NCBI RefSeq assembly: GCF_016860545.1
Contig: NZ_BNEB01000002.1
Span: forward strand, 868,001 to 932,000
From: Streptomyces asoensis
GTDB lineage: Bacteria > Actinomycetota > Actinomycetes > Streptomycetales > Streptomycetaceae
DNA length: 64,000 nucleotides
Direction: 5' to 3'
Under the pieces are notes generated by a model. The model was not told the DNA's origin, ran no database searches, and worked only from the letters and a program-made list of their open reading frames with translations. Positions 25,966 through 34,089 of this stretch are shown here, one piece after another (within the stretch, counting starts at the first letter, position 1; each line of letters begins with the position of its first letter). The position numbers and the translations under genes were made by a program.

Positions 25966-26688
25966 TCAGCTCTCCGCGCCGGTCCGCTCCCGGAAGGCCT
26001 CCGCCTCCCAGGTGCCGTCCAGCCGGGGCGCCAGCCAGCCCGGCGCCGCGGCACGGAAGCCGGCCGGGGGGAGCGCGCCGGCACCCGAGGGCAGCGCGCC
26101 GAGCAGCGGGGCCCCGGCCACCTCCGGCAGATCCACGACGTTGCAACGGGACGCGAGGTCGGGGGAGTCGGGCCAGCTGCCGATCACCACACCCAGCAGC
26201 TCGACACCGCGCGAGCGCAGCTCTCGGGCGGTCAGCTCCGTCGTGTTCAGCGTGCCCAGCCCCGCCGACGCCACGACCAGCACCGGCGCCCGCAGCAGCT
26301 GCGCCACGTCGGCCAGCGTGCCGCCCGCCTCGTCGAACCGTACGAGCAGCCCGCCCGCCCCCTCCACGAGCACCAGGTCGTGAGCGGCGGACAGCTTCTG
26401 CGCCGCCTCGACGACGTCGTGCGGCCGCACCGGCGCCAGGCCCGCCCGGCGCGCCGCCGTCGCCGGGGCCAGCGGCTCCGGGAAGCGGGCCGGTTCGGCC
26501 GTCGTCACCGCGCCCGCGAGCCGCGCCACCTCGTCGGCGTCCCCGCGCTCGTCCGGTCCCACACCGGTCTGCGCGGCCTTCAGCACCGCCACCGACCGGC
26601 CGGCCGCGAGCGCCGACGCGGCGATCGCGGCCGTCGTGACGGTCTTGCCGACCTCCGTGCCCGTCCCCGTGATCACCAGGATCGGCAT
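25966..26688 (-). CDS. bioD: Dethiobiotin synthetase
   Basis: A 240-residue P-loop enzyme that makes dethiobiotin from 7,8-diaminopelargonate, CO2 and ATP. The N-terminal GTGTEVGKTVTTAA holds the P-loop, LKAAQTGVG the catalytic Lys region, and VEGAGGLLV the Walker-B-like glycine motif. Two ATGs compete: 26694 overlaps the bioA stop as ATGA, but GGAGGG ends right against it, whereas 26688 has six bases of spacing. I chose 26688 (MPILVITG). Last gene of the bioB-bioA-bioD operon. Confidence 0.95.
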   Translation of the reverse strand: MPILVITGTGTEVGKTVTTAAIAASALAAGRSVAVLKAAQTGVGPDERGDADEVARLAGAVTTAEPARFPEPLAPATAARRAGLAPVRPHDVVEAAQKLSAAHDLVLVEGAGGLLVRFDEAGGTLADVAQLLRAPVLVVASAGLGTLNTTELTARELRSRGVELLGVVIGSWPDSPDLASRCNVVDLPEVAGAPLLGALPSGAGALPPAGFRAAAPGWLAPRLDGTWEAEAFRERTGAES

Positions 26689-26690
26689 GT

Positions 26691-27980
26691 TCATCCCTCC
26701 CGCGCCGCGGCGCACACCGCGCGCGCGATCCGTGCCACGTCCGCGTCGTCGGTGACGTAGGGCGGCATCGTGTAGACCAGGTCGCGGAACGGCCGCAGCC
26801 AGACGCCCTCGCGCACGGCCGCCCGGGTGGCGGCCGCCATGTCCACCGGGTGATCGAGCTGGACGACACCGATCGCACCGAGGACCCGGACGTCCCGTAC
26901 GCCCGGGATCTCCGCGGCCGCCGCGAGACCGTCCCGCAGCCCCGACTCGATCCGCTTGACCTCCGCCTGCCAGTCCTGCCCGAGCAGCAGCTCGATCGAC
27001 GCGCAGGCGACGGCCGCGGCGAGCGGGTTGCCCATGAACGTCGGCCCGTGGGCCAGGACCGGTACCTCGCCCCGCGAGATCCCGTCCGCCACCCGCGAGG
27101 TGCACAGCGTGGCCGCCATCGTGAGATAGCCGCCGGTCAACGCCTTGCCGACGCACATGACATCCGGTGTCACCGCGGCGTGCTCCGCCGCGAACAGCGC
27201 GCCCGTGCGCCCGAAACCGGTCGCGATCTCGTCGAACACCAGCAGCACGCCGTGCGCGTCGCACGCCTCGCGCAGCACCCGCAGATAGCCGGGGGAGTGG
27301 AACCGCATCCCGCCCGCGCCCTGCACCACCGGCTCCACCACGACCGCGGCCAGCTCGTGGGCGTGCCGCTCGATCGTCTCGCGCAGCAGGTCGGCGTACG
27401 CCTCCTCGAACTCCACCGGAGGCGCGTCCACGAAGACCTGACGGGGCAGCACCCCGCTCCACAGACCGTGCATCCCGCCCTCGGGATCGCACACGGACAT
27501 CGGCTGCCAGGTGTCGCCGTGGTAGCCGCCGCGCCAGGTCAGCAGGCGCTGCTTGGCCGGACGGCCCAGCGAGCGCCAGTACTGGAGGCACATCTTCACG
27601 GCGACCTCGACCGACACCGACCCGGAGTCGGCGAGGAACACGTGCTCGAGACCTTCGGGCGACATGTCGACAAGGTGCTTCGCCAGGCGGACGGCCGGCT
27701 CATGGGTGAGTCCGCCGAACATCACATGGCTCATCCGGCCCAGTTGCTCGCGCACGGCCTCGTCGAGCACCGGGTGCCGGTAGCCGTGGATCGCCGACCA
27801 CCAGGACGACATGCCGTCGACCAGGTCGTCCGAGCCGTCCGCCGGCCGCAGCCGGACCCCGCTCGCCGACTCCACGACGAGCGGCTCGGCCCGGCCCGGC
27901 ATCGGACCGTACGGGTGCCACACGTGCCGCCGGTCGAGCTCCAGCAGCTCGGGCACGCCGAGCGGCGCCCGCTCAGGCAT
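26691..27980 (-). CDS. bioA: Adenosylmethionine-8-amino-7-oxononanoate aminotransferase
   Basis: A 429-residue class III aminotransferase. It converts KAPA to DAPA using S-adenosylmethionine as amino donor. HVWHPYGPM is the BioA-specific N-terminal motif; [33 protein letters not shown] and [13 protein letters not shown] build the active site; the PLP lysine is in [18 protein letters not shown] 27980 gives [19 protein letters not shown] and overlaps the bioB stop by eight bases, showing translational coupling. Longer readings run through the bioB tail repeats. Confidence 0.96.
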   Translation of the reverse strand: MPERAPLGVPELLELDRRHVWHPYGPMPGRAEPLVVESASGVRLRPADGSDDLVDGMSSWWSAIHGYRHPVLDEAVREQLGRMSHVMFGGLTHEPAVRLAKHLVDMSPEGLEHVFLADSGSVSVEVAVKMCLQYWRSLGRPAKQRLLTWRGGYHGDTWQPMSVCDPEGGMHGLWSGVLPRQVFVDAPPVEFEEAYADLLRETIERHAHELAAVVVEPVVQGAGGMRFHSPGYLRVLREACDAHGVLLVFDEIATGFGRTGALFAAEHAAVTPDVMCVGKALTGGYLTMAATLCTSRVADGISRGEVPVLAHGPTFMGNPLAAAVACASIELLLGQDWQAEVKRIESGLRDGLAAAAEIPGVRDVRVLGAIGVVQLDHPVDMAAATRAAVREGVWLRPFRDLVYTMPPYVTDDADVARIARAVCAAAREG

Positions 27981-29232
27981 TGGGCGCGAGGTCCGTCCCG
28001 GCGCCGCGCCGGCGCACCGCGACGAGGTCCGTACGGGCGTCACCGGCAGCCGGAACCGGGGCCCCGGACGCGGCCGGGGCCGGGGCCGACGCCGCGGCCG
28101 GCACGGACCCGCACACCCCGCCCTCCTCGTGCGACCCGCACGCACCGCCCTCGTGCGACCCGCACCCGCCGCCCTCGTGCGACCCGCAGCCCGCGCTCTC
28201 GGAGGAGCCGCAGCCGCCGCCCCCCGCGACCCGGTGTCCGGGCAGGGTGACCTGCTCCGCGCCCTCCACCTCGAACCCGGCGTCCGCGATCATCTCCAGG
28301 TCGGCCTTGCCCGCCTGGCCCTCGGTGGTGAGGTAGTCGCCCAGGAAGATGGAGTTGGCCAGGTGCAGCGCGAGGGGCTGCATGGTGCGCAGGTGCACCT
28401 CGCGGCCGCCCGCGATACGCACCTCGACGTCCGGGCAGACGAACCGCACCATCGCCAGGATGCGCAGACAGCGCTGCGGGGTGAGGTTCCACTCCTTGGC
28501 GAGCGGGGTGCCCTCCACCGGGATGAGGAAGTTGACCGGAACGGAGTCCGGGTCCAGCGCGCGCAGTGAGAAGACCACGTCCACGAGGTCCTCGTCGGAC
28601 TCGCCCATGCCGGCGATCAGACCGGAGCACGCCGACAGACCGGCCGCGTGCGCCTTCTGCACCGTGTCCACCCGATCGGCGTACGTGTGGGTGGTGGTGA
28701 TCTCCCCGTACGTGCCCTCGGAGGTGTTCAGGTTGTGGTTGTAGGCGTCGGCGCCCGCCTCGCGCAGCCGTTCGGCCTGGCCGTCGGAGAGCAGGCCCAG
28801 ACAGGCGCACACCTCGACGCCCTCGTTCCCGTCCTTGATGGCCTTGATGGTGCCGGCCACCCGGTCGACGTCACGGTCCGTCGGACCGCGCCCGGACGCC
28901 ACCAGGCAGACCCGCTTGGCCCCGCCCGCCAGCCCGGCCGCGGCCGCCCGGGAGGCCTCCTCCGGCTTCAGCCAGGTGTACTTCAGGATCCCGGCCGTCG
29001 AGCCGAGCCGCTGAGAGCAGTAGGAGCAGTCCTCGGGGCACAGTCCGGACTTCAGATTGACCAGGTAGTTCAGCTTCACCCGGCGCCCGAACCACTGCCG
29101 GCGCACCCGGCCGGCCGCGGCCACCACGTCCAGCACGTCGTCGTCGGAGGTGGCCAGCACGGCCAGCGCTTCCTCGCGGGTCGGCAGCTCGCGCCGAAGC
29201 CCCTTGTCCACCAGCGTGTTCAGCAGGTCCAT
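27973..29232 (-). CDS. bioB: Biotin synthase with Cys/His-rich C-terminal tail
   Basis: A 419-residue radical-SAM enzyme inserting sulfur into dethiobiotin. [10 protein letters not shown] binds the 4Fe-4S/SAM cluster; [15 protein letters not shown] and [13 protein letters not shown] line the pocket; [12 protein letters not shown] holds the Arg ligand of the 2Fe-2S cluster. The enzymatic part ends near residue 332 (LPGHRVAGG). The remaining ~87 residues are a Gly/Cys/His/Glu tail with repeats of CGSHEGG, then an Ala/Pro stretch, absent from E. coli BioB (346 residues). The tail carries five Cys and three His, enough to bind metal. ATG 29232 gives [12 protein letters not shown]. First gene of the operon, divergent from bioF. 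Confidence 0.95.
   Translation of the reverse strand: MDLLNTLVDKGLRRELPTREEALAVLATSDDDVLDVVAAAGRVRRQWFGRRVKLNYLVNLKSGLCPEDCSYCSQRLGSTAGILKYTWLKPEEASRAAAAGLAGGAKRVCLVASGRGPTDRDVDRVAGTIKAIKDGNEGVEVCACLGLLSDGQAERLREAGADAYNHNLNTSEGTYGEITTTHTYADRVDTVQKAHAAGLSACSGLIAGMGESDEDLVDVVFSLRALDPDSVPVNFLIPVEGTPLAKEWNLTPQRCLRILAMVRFVCPDVEVRIAGGREVHLRTMQPLALHLANSIFLGDYLTTEGQAGKADLEMIADAGFEVEGAEQVTLPGHRVAGGGGCGSSESAGCGSHEGGGCGSHEGGACGSHEEGGVCGSVPAAASAPAPAASGAPVPAAGDARTDLVAVRRRGAGTDLAPNA
28126..28197. repeat. Three 24-base tandem repeats in the bioB tail
   Basis: Copies at 28126, 28150 and 28174 share CTCGTGCGACCCGCA; they code the CGSHEGG-type units on the minus strand. Copies 1 and 2 differ at a few bases; copy 3 is more diverged. 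Confidence 0.8.
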
Positions 29233-29301
29233 GAGAGCCGATCCTGTCCTACGCACCCGCTCCCGGCCAAGGTAGGGATCACACAACACACCCGGTTCGA
29301 C

Positions 29302-29319
29302 GTGTGGGTATTGCCACAC
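29302..29319. promoter_or_regulatory. Palindrome in the bioB-bioF divergent region
   Basis: GTGTGG and CCACAC lie six bases apart, a perfect dyad in the 148-base gap between the divergent bioB and bioF starts. It could be the operator of an unidentified biotin regulator. No BirA, BioQ or BioR gene lies in the window. Confidence 0.4.
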
Positions 29320-29380
29320 CGTGGGCGGGCGACCGTGCCGCTAGTGTCTGTCCGCTACCTACAAAAGCACCGGAGGACCC

Positions 29381-30508
29381 ATGGCGTTCGGCTGGATCGA
29401 CGAACAGGCGGAGCTGCGCCGCCGGGCCGGCCTGGTGCGGACATTGCGGCCCCGTCCTGCGGACTCGCCGCTCCTCGACCTCGCGAGCAACGACTACCTG
29501 GGCCTCGCCCGCCACCCCGAGACCGTGGCGGGTGCCGCGGCGGCGGCACGCGCCTGGGGCGGCGGAGCGACCGGCTCACGGCTCGTCACCGGCTCCACCG
29601 AACTCCATGCGGAGCTCGAGCGCGAGCTCGCCGAACACTGCGGGTTCGAGTCGGCCCTCGCCTTCTCCTCCGGCTACGCGGCCAACCTCGCGGCGGTGAC
29701 CGCACTGGCCCCGCACGGCTCGCTGATCGTCTCCGACGCGGGCAACCACGCCTCGCTCATCGACGGCTGCCGCCTGGCCCGCGGCACCACCCAGGTCGTC
29801 GCGCACGCCGATCCGGACGCGGTGCGCAAGGCGCTCGGCACGCACGCGGGCCCCGCCGTGGCCGTCTCCGACACGGTGTTCTCGGTGGACGGCGACGCCG
29901 CCCCGCTGGCCGCTCTGGCGGCCGCCTGCCGGGCGTACGGCGCCGGACTGGTCGTGGACGACGCCCACGGACTGGGCGTGCTGGGGGAGGGCGGGCAGGG
30001 CGCCGCGCACGCGGCGGGTCTGGCGGGTGCGGACGACGTCGTCGTCACGGTCACGCTGTCCAAGTCGCTGGGCAGCCAGGGGGGCGCGGTGCTCGGGCCC
30101 GCCCGGGTCGTCGAACACCTGGTGAACGCGGCCCGGACGTTCATCTTCGACACGGGGCTCGCGCCGGCGGCGGCGGGCGCCGCGCTGGCGGCGCTCAGGC
30201 TGCTGCGCCGGGAGCCGCAGCGCGCGGCACGCGCGCGTGCGGTGGCGGGGGAGCTGCACGCGCGCCTGACGGCCGCGGGTCTGGAAGCGGTGCGTCCGGA
30301 CGCCGCGGTCGTCTCCGTGCGTGCGCCGTCCCCGGAGGCGGCCGTGCGGTGGGCGGCGGACTGCCGCTCGGCGGGTCTGGCCGTGGGCTGCTTCCGTCCT
30401 CCCTCCGTGCCCGACGGCATCTCGCGCCTGAGGCTCACCGCGCGTGCGGACCTCTCCGGGGCCGAGCTGGAACGCGCTGTACGGGTGATCGGCGAAACAC
30501 GGCCATGA
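29381..30508 (+). CDS. bioF: 8-amino-7-oxononanoate synthase
   Basis: A 375-residue alpha-oxoamine synthase, condensing pimeloyl-ACP/CoA with alanine to give KAPA, the first dedicated step of ring assembly. LDLASNDYLGLARHP and GATGSRLVTGSTELHAELE are the N-terminal family motifs, DDAHGLGVLGEGG contains the PLP Asp and His, and VTLSKSLGSQGGAVLG the PLP Lys. Slightly shorter than E. coli BioF but complete. ATG 29381 has GGAGGA four bases upstream. Divergent from bioBAD, so all four late biotin genes are clustered; bioC/bioH/bioI are not in the window. Confidence 0.95.
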   Translation: MAFGWIDEQAELRRRAGLVRTLRPRPADSPLLDLASNDYLGLARHPETVAGAAAAARAWGGGATGSRLVTGSTELHAELERELAEHCGFESALAFSSGYAANLAAVTALAPHGSLIVSDAGNHASLIDGCRLARGTTQVVAHADPDAVRKALGTHAGPAVAVSDTVFSVDGDAAPLAALAAACRAYGAGLVVDDAHGLGVLGEGGQGAAHAAGLAGADDVVVTVTLSKSLGSQGGAVLGPARVVEHLVNAARTFIFDTGLAPAAAGAALAALRLLRREPQRAARARAVAGELHARLTAAGLEAVRPDAAVVSVRAPSPEAAVRWAADCRSAGLAVGCFRPPSVPDGISRLRLTARADLSGAELERAVRVIGETRP

Positions 30509-30537
30509 GTCGGCGTGACACGGCCGGGAACCGCCGC

Positions 30538-30559
30538 CGACCGATCGCGGTGCGGTCGG
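30538..30559. terminator. Hairpin between bioF and the DUF397 gene
   Basis: CCGACCG/CGGTCGG arms with an eight-base loop, between convergent genes. Confidence 0.45.
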
Positions 30560-30793
30560 TCAGCGGAACACGGCCGTGAAGTCCGTCCAGCTCTCGGGGG
30601 AGAAGAGCAGGGCGGGCCCGGCCGGGTTCTTGGAGTCGCGCACGGCGAGCAGACCGGCCAGGGGACCGGCGGCCGGCCTGGCCGTCTCGACGCAGTTGTT
30701 CGCTCCCGTGCTGTAGCTGCTGCGCAGCCACCGCACGTCCGGGAGCCGGTGGGGGTCGGTGCTGGAAGGTACGTTCCGCGGCAGTGCGGACAT
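30560..30793 (-). CDS. DUF397 domain protein
   Basis: A 77-residue protein made of one DUF397 domain: VRWLRSSYSTGANNCVETA at the start, VRDSKNPAGPALLFSPESW in the middle, and DFTAVF at the end, all hallmark segments. DUF397 genes accompany WhiJ-like XRE regulators in Streptomyces; some relatives counteract the regulator in development. The biochemical role is unknown. ATG 30793 has AGGAGG six bases upstream and lies nine bases after the XRE stop, so the two are co-transcribed. Confidence 0.92.
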   Translation of the reverse strand: MSALPRNVPSSTDPHRLPDVRWLRSSYSTGANNCVETARPAAGPLAGLLAVRDSKNPAGPALLFSPESWTDFTAVFR

Positions 30794-30802
30794 GGTGCCT
30801 CC

Positions 30803-31663
30803 TTATGCGCCTGCTATCGCGGCGATGTAATCCGATGAGTCCCCGGGCGAAAGAGCGTGCGCCCGAAGGGCGTTGAAGGCCTCGGTGTAGGCCTGGAGGT
30901 CTTCTTTCCGTTCGAGATAGAGGCTACTCGTCAAGTGGTCTAGAACAACCACATCCAGATCAGAAGTGCGCGAAAATGAGAAGATAACGAAAGGGCCGGT
31001 GACGCCGATATGTGCTCCGGCGGCGAACGGCAGTACCTGGAGCCGTACTTGGGGCAGCCGGGCGGCCTCCACGAGCCGGCCGAGCTGGCGCGCCATCACC
31101 TCGGGTCCGCCCACCTCGCGCCTCAGCACCGACTCGTCCAGCACCGCGTTCAGCTCCAGCGGAGGCGTCGCCCGCAGCACGTCCTGGCGGGCCATCCGGA
31201 CCTCGACCAGGGTGTCGAGCTGGTCCTCGTCCGCCCCTTCCACGGCCGCCCCCGTCACCGCACGGGCGTACTCCGGCGTCTGGAGCAGCCCCGGGACCAC
31301 CGTCGTCTCCAGGGTGCGCATCGCGCTGGCCTGGGACTCCAGGCTGATGAAGTCCCGGTAGGCGGGCGGCAGCACCCCGCGGTAGGCGTGCCACCAGTGG
31401 TCCCGGCCGCCCCCGCCGTCGGCGGCGCCCGCCAGGGCCAGCATCAGTTCCCGCAGCTGCGGATCGGCCACCTCGTAGGCGTCGAGGAGTAACCGCACAT
31501 CGGCCGGTTTTGACCCACTGATGCCCGTCTCGATGCGGCTCACCTTGGACTGGTGCCAGCCCACGAGCCGGGCCGCCTCACCACTGGTGAGGCCGGCCCG
31601 GGTGCGCAGATTGCGCAGTTCGGCACCCAGTTTGCGGCGGCGCACCGCGGGACCGTGCTGCAC
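30803..31663 (-). CDS. WhiJ-like XRE regulator (HTH plus DUF5753)
   Basis: A 286-residue regulator: an N-terminal XRE helix-turn-helix (about 8-65: LGAELRNLRTRAGLTSGEAA, WHQSKVSRIETG) and a DUF5753 sensor-like domain (about 95-275: ESQASAMRTLETTVVPGLLQ, PFVIFSF). The family includes WhiJ and AbaA-OrfA, which tie development and antibiotic production to unknown signals. About 100 bases (30901-31000) coding the late DUF5753 strands are only 48 percent G+C by hand count, with rare codons such as CTA, TCA, TTT and AAA. GTG 31663 follows GGAGG. Paired with DUF397 and facing a HATPase gene. Confidence 0.92.
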   Translation of the reverse strand: MQHGPAVRRRKLGAELRNLRTRAGLTSGEAARLVGWHQSKVSRIETGISGSKPADVRLLLDAYEVADPQLRELMLALAGAADGGGGRDHWWHAYRGVLPPAYRDFISLESQASAMRTLETTVVPGLLQTPEYARAVTGAAVEGADEDQLDTLVEVRMARQDVLRATPPLELNAVLDESVLRREVGGPEVMARQLGRLVEAARLPQVRLQVLPFAAGAHIGVTGPFVIFSFSRTSDLDVVVLDHLTSSLYLERKEDLQAYTEAFNALRAHALSPGDSSDYIAAIAGA

Positions 31664-31751
31664 TGCCTCCTCCTTACCCCTGACGGGTCGGCCAAATACG
31701 CTCTGCCGTCGCAGAGTTCACCGCATCGGGCGACAGATATATGCATAACTT

Positions 31752-31783
31752 GGTGGATCGCCACCCGTTACCGGCGCGGTAAT
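31752..31783. promoter_or_regulatory. Two adjacent dyads in the xre-HATPase divergent region
   Basis: GGTGG-ATCG-CCACC (31752-31765) is followed by GTTACCG/CGGTAAT arms around three bases (31767-31783), beside an A+T-rich run GATATATGCATAA. They are operator candidates for the XRE protein, in the 213-base gap. Confidence 0.4.
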
Positions 31784-31876
31784 GGCAGTCTGGCGAAGAA
31801 GCACCAGTCCGGGACCGTACTCGAACGATCCGCACCGTGTCGGGCTCCCGGTCCCGTGGAAAGGGACGACGTCGCC

Positions 31877-32359
31877 ATGGCAGATCACCTGGAAGCATCC
31901 ATCACTCTGCCGAGCGACCCCGCCTCGGTCCGCGCGGCCCGTGCCTTCGTGGCCGACGCCCTGGGCGAGTGGGGCCTGCCGGCGGAGGCGGATCAGGCCG
32001 ACACCGTCCGGCTCATCGTCTCGGAACTCGCCACCAACGCCGTGCAGCACACCTTCGGGCAGTCGCCCACCTTCACGGTCGCCCTCGCGCTCGTCCGCGA
32101 CGAACACCTGAGCGTCGGCGTCACCGACAGCCACCCGAGGTTCCCCAAACGACTGCCGGCCGCGGTCCAGCAGGACAACGGCCGAGGCATGGTGATCATT
32201 CGCTGGCTGACCGCGGAGTGCGGCGGCAGGCTGAGAGTGCGGCCCACCCGGGAGGGCGGCAAGACGGTCATCGTCGAGCTCCCGTGGGCCGTCCCGGCGG
32301 CGGAGCCGGTGGCCGGCGCCCTGGCGGCACCGGCGGAGAGTGAGCTCCCGGGGCGGTGA
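31877..32359 (+). CDS. HATPase_c anti-sigma-factor-like protein
   Basis: A 160-residue GHKL ATPase-fold protein of the RsbW/SpoIIAB-like class. The N-box is SELATNAVQHTFG (Asn at about 55), the G1 box is GVTDSHPRFP, and DNGRGMVIIRWL forms the ATP lid region. There is no kinase dimerisation domain, so it may bind or phosphorylate a partner rather than a response regulator. This type is the third member of WhiJ-like sets. ATG 31877 sits after a long leader. A Pro/Ala tail ends it. Confidence 0.9.
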   Translation: MADHLEASITLPSDPASVRAARAFVADALGEWGLPAEADQADTVRLIVSELATNAVQHTFGQSPTFTVALALVRDEHLSVGVTDSHPRFPKRLPAAVQQDNGRGMVIIRWLTAECGGRLRVRPTREGGKTVIVELPWAVPAAEPVAGALAAPAESELPGR

Positions 32360-32427
32360 AGGCGCGTCAGGACGCCCTGTACCGCCCCGGGAGACACCGC
32401 CCCGGGAGAACCCCCGGGGAAGCGCCA

Positions 32428-32470
32428 CCCCGGCCGTGGACCGGCTCGTGAGGCCGGTCCACGGCCGGGG
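32428..32470. terminator. Perfect 18-base-pair hairpin
   Basis: Arms CCCCGGCCGTGGACCGGC and its complement with a seven-base loop lie between convergent genes. Just upstream, CCGCCCCGGGAGA occurs twice (about 32383-32410). Confidence 0.8.
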
Positions 32471-32489
32471 TCCGGTACCACGGCCCGTC

Positions 32490-32963
32490 CTAGCGGACCC
32501 GGCCGTACCAGACGCTCTTGGTCCAGATCTTCTGGAGCTTCACCACGTCACCGGTCTTCGGCGAGTGCCATATCTTGCCCTTGCCCGCGTAGATCCCGAC
32601 GTGGTAGACGTTCGACCCCGAGTGGAAGAAGACCAGGTCGCCCGCCTTGCGGCTGGACGCCTTGATGTGCTTCGTCTTGTTGTACTGCTGGGCCGCCGTC
32701 CGGGGCAGGCTCTTGCCCGCCTTCTTGAACGAGTACAGCGTGAGCCCCGAGCAGTCGAACCTCTTCGGTCCGGTGGCCCCGTACTTGTACGGAGCACCTT
32801 TCTTGGAGGCCGCGATCTGAAGTGCCTTGGCCGCCGGTGTGGCGGCCGCGGCGTCGGGGGACAGCCCCGGGACCACGACCGACCCGCCCACGGCGGCGAT
32901 GGCGAACGCCGAGGCCGTACCGGCCCGGACCATGAGCGACGGGACCCGATTGAGCGCAGTCAT
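32490..32963 (-). CDS. Secreted NlpC/P60 (C40) peptidoglycan endopeptidase
   Basis: A 157-residue secreted enzyme. A Sec signal (hydrophobic core AFAIAAVGGSVVVPGL, cleavage near DAAAA at about 42) is followed by one NlpC/P60 domain. The catalytic Cys is in RFDCSGLTLYSF, the His in VYHVGIYAGKG, and KIWHSP gives the third polar residue. It cleaves D-gamma-glutamyl-meso-DAP or similar stem-peptide bonds during wall remodelling. ATG 32963 is preceded by GAAGG. The long leader contains a probable c-di-AMP riboswitch, matching the known link of this ligand to wall hydrolases in Streptomyces. Confidence 0.93.
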   Translation of the reverse strand: MTALNRVPSLMVRAGTASAFAIAAVGGSVVVPGLSPDAAAATPAAKALQIAASKKGAPYKYGATGPKRFDCSGLTLYSFKKAGKSLPRTAAQQYNKTKHIKASSRKAGDLVFFHSGSNVYHVGIYAGKGKIWHSPKTGDVVKLQKIWTKSVWYGRVR

Positions 32964-32974
32964 GCGCAACCCTT

Positions 32975-33172
32975 CGTCAGCCGCCTGTGAAGGATGACCT
33001 GTCGGATTCGGGCTGGCGAAGTTGCCCGGCCGCTCGCGCGGCTTCACCCCAAGGGCTGCTCGGCCCGGTCATGGCGTGACCGTCCCGGCGACCCGTCGTG
33101 CTTGGGTCCTCCACTCCTGCCGATGCACTCCTGTCGACCGGTCATCCGGGCGGCGGCAGGACTCGGCGTCCG
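32975..33172 (-). promoter_or_regulatory. c-di-AMP (ydaO/yuaA-type) riboswitch
   Basis: On the minus strand the leader of the NlpC/P60 gene shows the conserved blocks of the ydaO/yuaA class in order: GCCGAGTCCTGCCG, CGGCAGGAGTGGAGGACCCA, TTGGGGTGAAGCCGC, then GCCCGAATCCGACAGGTCA and CAGGCG near the end. CCTGCCG and CGGCAGG can pair. The element ends close to the GAAGG ribosome site, so ligand binding could act on translation as well as transcription. In Streptomyces this riboswitch is known upstream of rpf and NlpC/P60 genes. Boundaries are approximate. Confidence 0.82.
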
Positions 33173-33516
33173 CCCGGACCGCCCCGCCTCTTGTGGCGGG
33201 GGCTTGTCGTCAGTCAGGGATCTTGGCTCACGGATGTCCGAAAATCCCAACGGAACCGGGGATTTGTGGGGTTACTCACCACTCACCCGTTCGGGTGAAC
33301 ACTCTGATGGATCATCAGGTGCCGGGGCGCCTCGGGGCCTCCCACCAGCCACGACGTCCCGCGATCCGCTCCCCGGGCGCCCTTTCGCGCAACTTCCTGG
33401 CGTCCGGGCGAACAGTAGACGTTCTGCCGAACGGGGGTACGCCTTCTGGGTCGTTTCGACTCCGGCCGGGTCGTCGCGTCCGGCCGCGGGCCGGCCCGGC
33501 CGAAGGTGTGGCGCGG
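33173..33516. other. Non-coding stretch upstream of the riboswitch
   Basis: It contains a GC hairpin GCCCCGCC/GGCGGGG (33181-33202), an A+T-richer patch 33225-33315 that probably holds the riboswitch-gene promoter, and two dyads: TCACCCGTTCGGGTGA (33283-33298) and CTGAT-N5-ATCAG (33308-33322, approximate). I see nothing gene-like in the remainder to 33516. Confidence 0.45.
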
Positions 33517-33821
33517 TCAACTCTCGTCGAGCGGCGGCAGCGTGACGGGAGCCGTGCGGCGCTCGCCGTCCAGCACGCGCAGCGCCCGCGCGAGCGTCGG
33601 CGCGAGCAGCTCGCTCTCACCCCTTCGGTGCATCGGCGAGAGCGCGTCGCGCAGCGCGATCGCCTTGGTCACCAGCGCATGGGCCGCGCGCAGTCCGCGG
33701 TAGGTGTCGCCCTGGTGGGCGGGGTTGATGCGGCCGAGCATGTCGACACGTCGAGATAATCGTCGATCAGCTCCGCCTCCGCGCGGGTCGGCGCGGGCAG
33801 CGGCGGCAGCTCGGGCACCAT
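33517..33821 (-). pseudogene. Small hypothetical gene with 8-base frameshifting insertion
   Basis: From ATG 33821 the frame reads MVPELPPLPAPTRAEAELID and continues DYLD, then shifts. A second frame from 33741 carries MLGRINPAHQGDTYRGLRAA and onward to PPLDES at 33517. Removing GTGTCGAC, which partly repeats the preceding TCGAC at about 33745-33752, joins both into one plausible ~97-residue protein. I do not recognise it. It starts eight bases after the ClpP-like remnant, so the two may once have been an operon. If ATG 33741 is a real start, a 74-residue protein would still be made, but no ribosome site precedes it. Confidence 0.5.
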
Positions 33822-33828
33822 CGCCGGC

Positions 33829-33999
33829 TCACCGCCCGCCGTGCGGGCGGCGGGCCGAGGGCCTGCGGCCGGGGACGATCCCGCCGACCAGGCCGTACGC
33901 CACGGCGTCCTCGGCGGTCAGGAACGTCTCCCGCTCGACGTCCGCGGACACCTGCTCCGGCGTCCGTCCGGTGTGCCGCACCAGCAGTACCCGAGTCCG
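33829..33999 (-). pseudogene. ClpP protease C-terminal remnant
   Basis: About 56 codons read [20 protein letters not shown], then [20 protein letters not shown]. This is the last part of a ClpP-like serine peptidase, including the terminal DxxxxFLTAxEAxxYGL motif. The preceding ~140 residues, with the catalytic Ser and His, are absent; upstream sequence to 34089 is unrelated GC-rich DNA. It is a truncated remnant, presumably of an accessory clpP. Confidence 0.7.
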
Positions 34000-34089
34000 G
34001 CTTGCCGGCCGATGACTCCGCGCCCGGCGGGGCGGGCGGCCCGGTCCGCGGCGGCGCGGCACCTACTCGGCCGGCCGGCCTGCGAAGGC

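Noticed and set aside
23649..26639. A 996-codon plus-strand frame overlapping luxR and bioD
   Set aside because: Arg/Pro-rich shift-frame reading of the LuxR gene that then crosses bioD antisense; no family resemblance.
28126..28197. Repeats that look like a short CRISPR array
   Set aside because: Units are contiguous, without unique spacers, and lie in frame within bioB.
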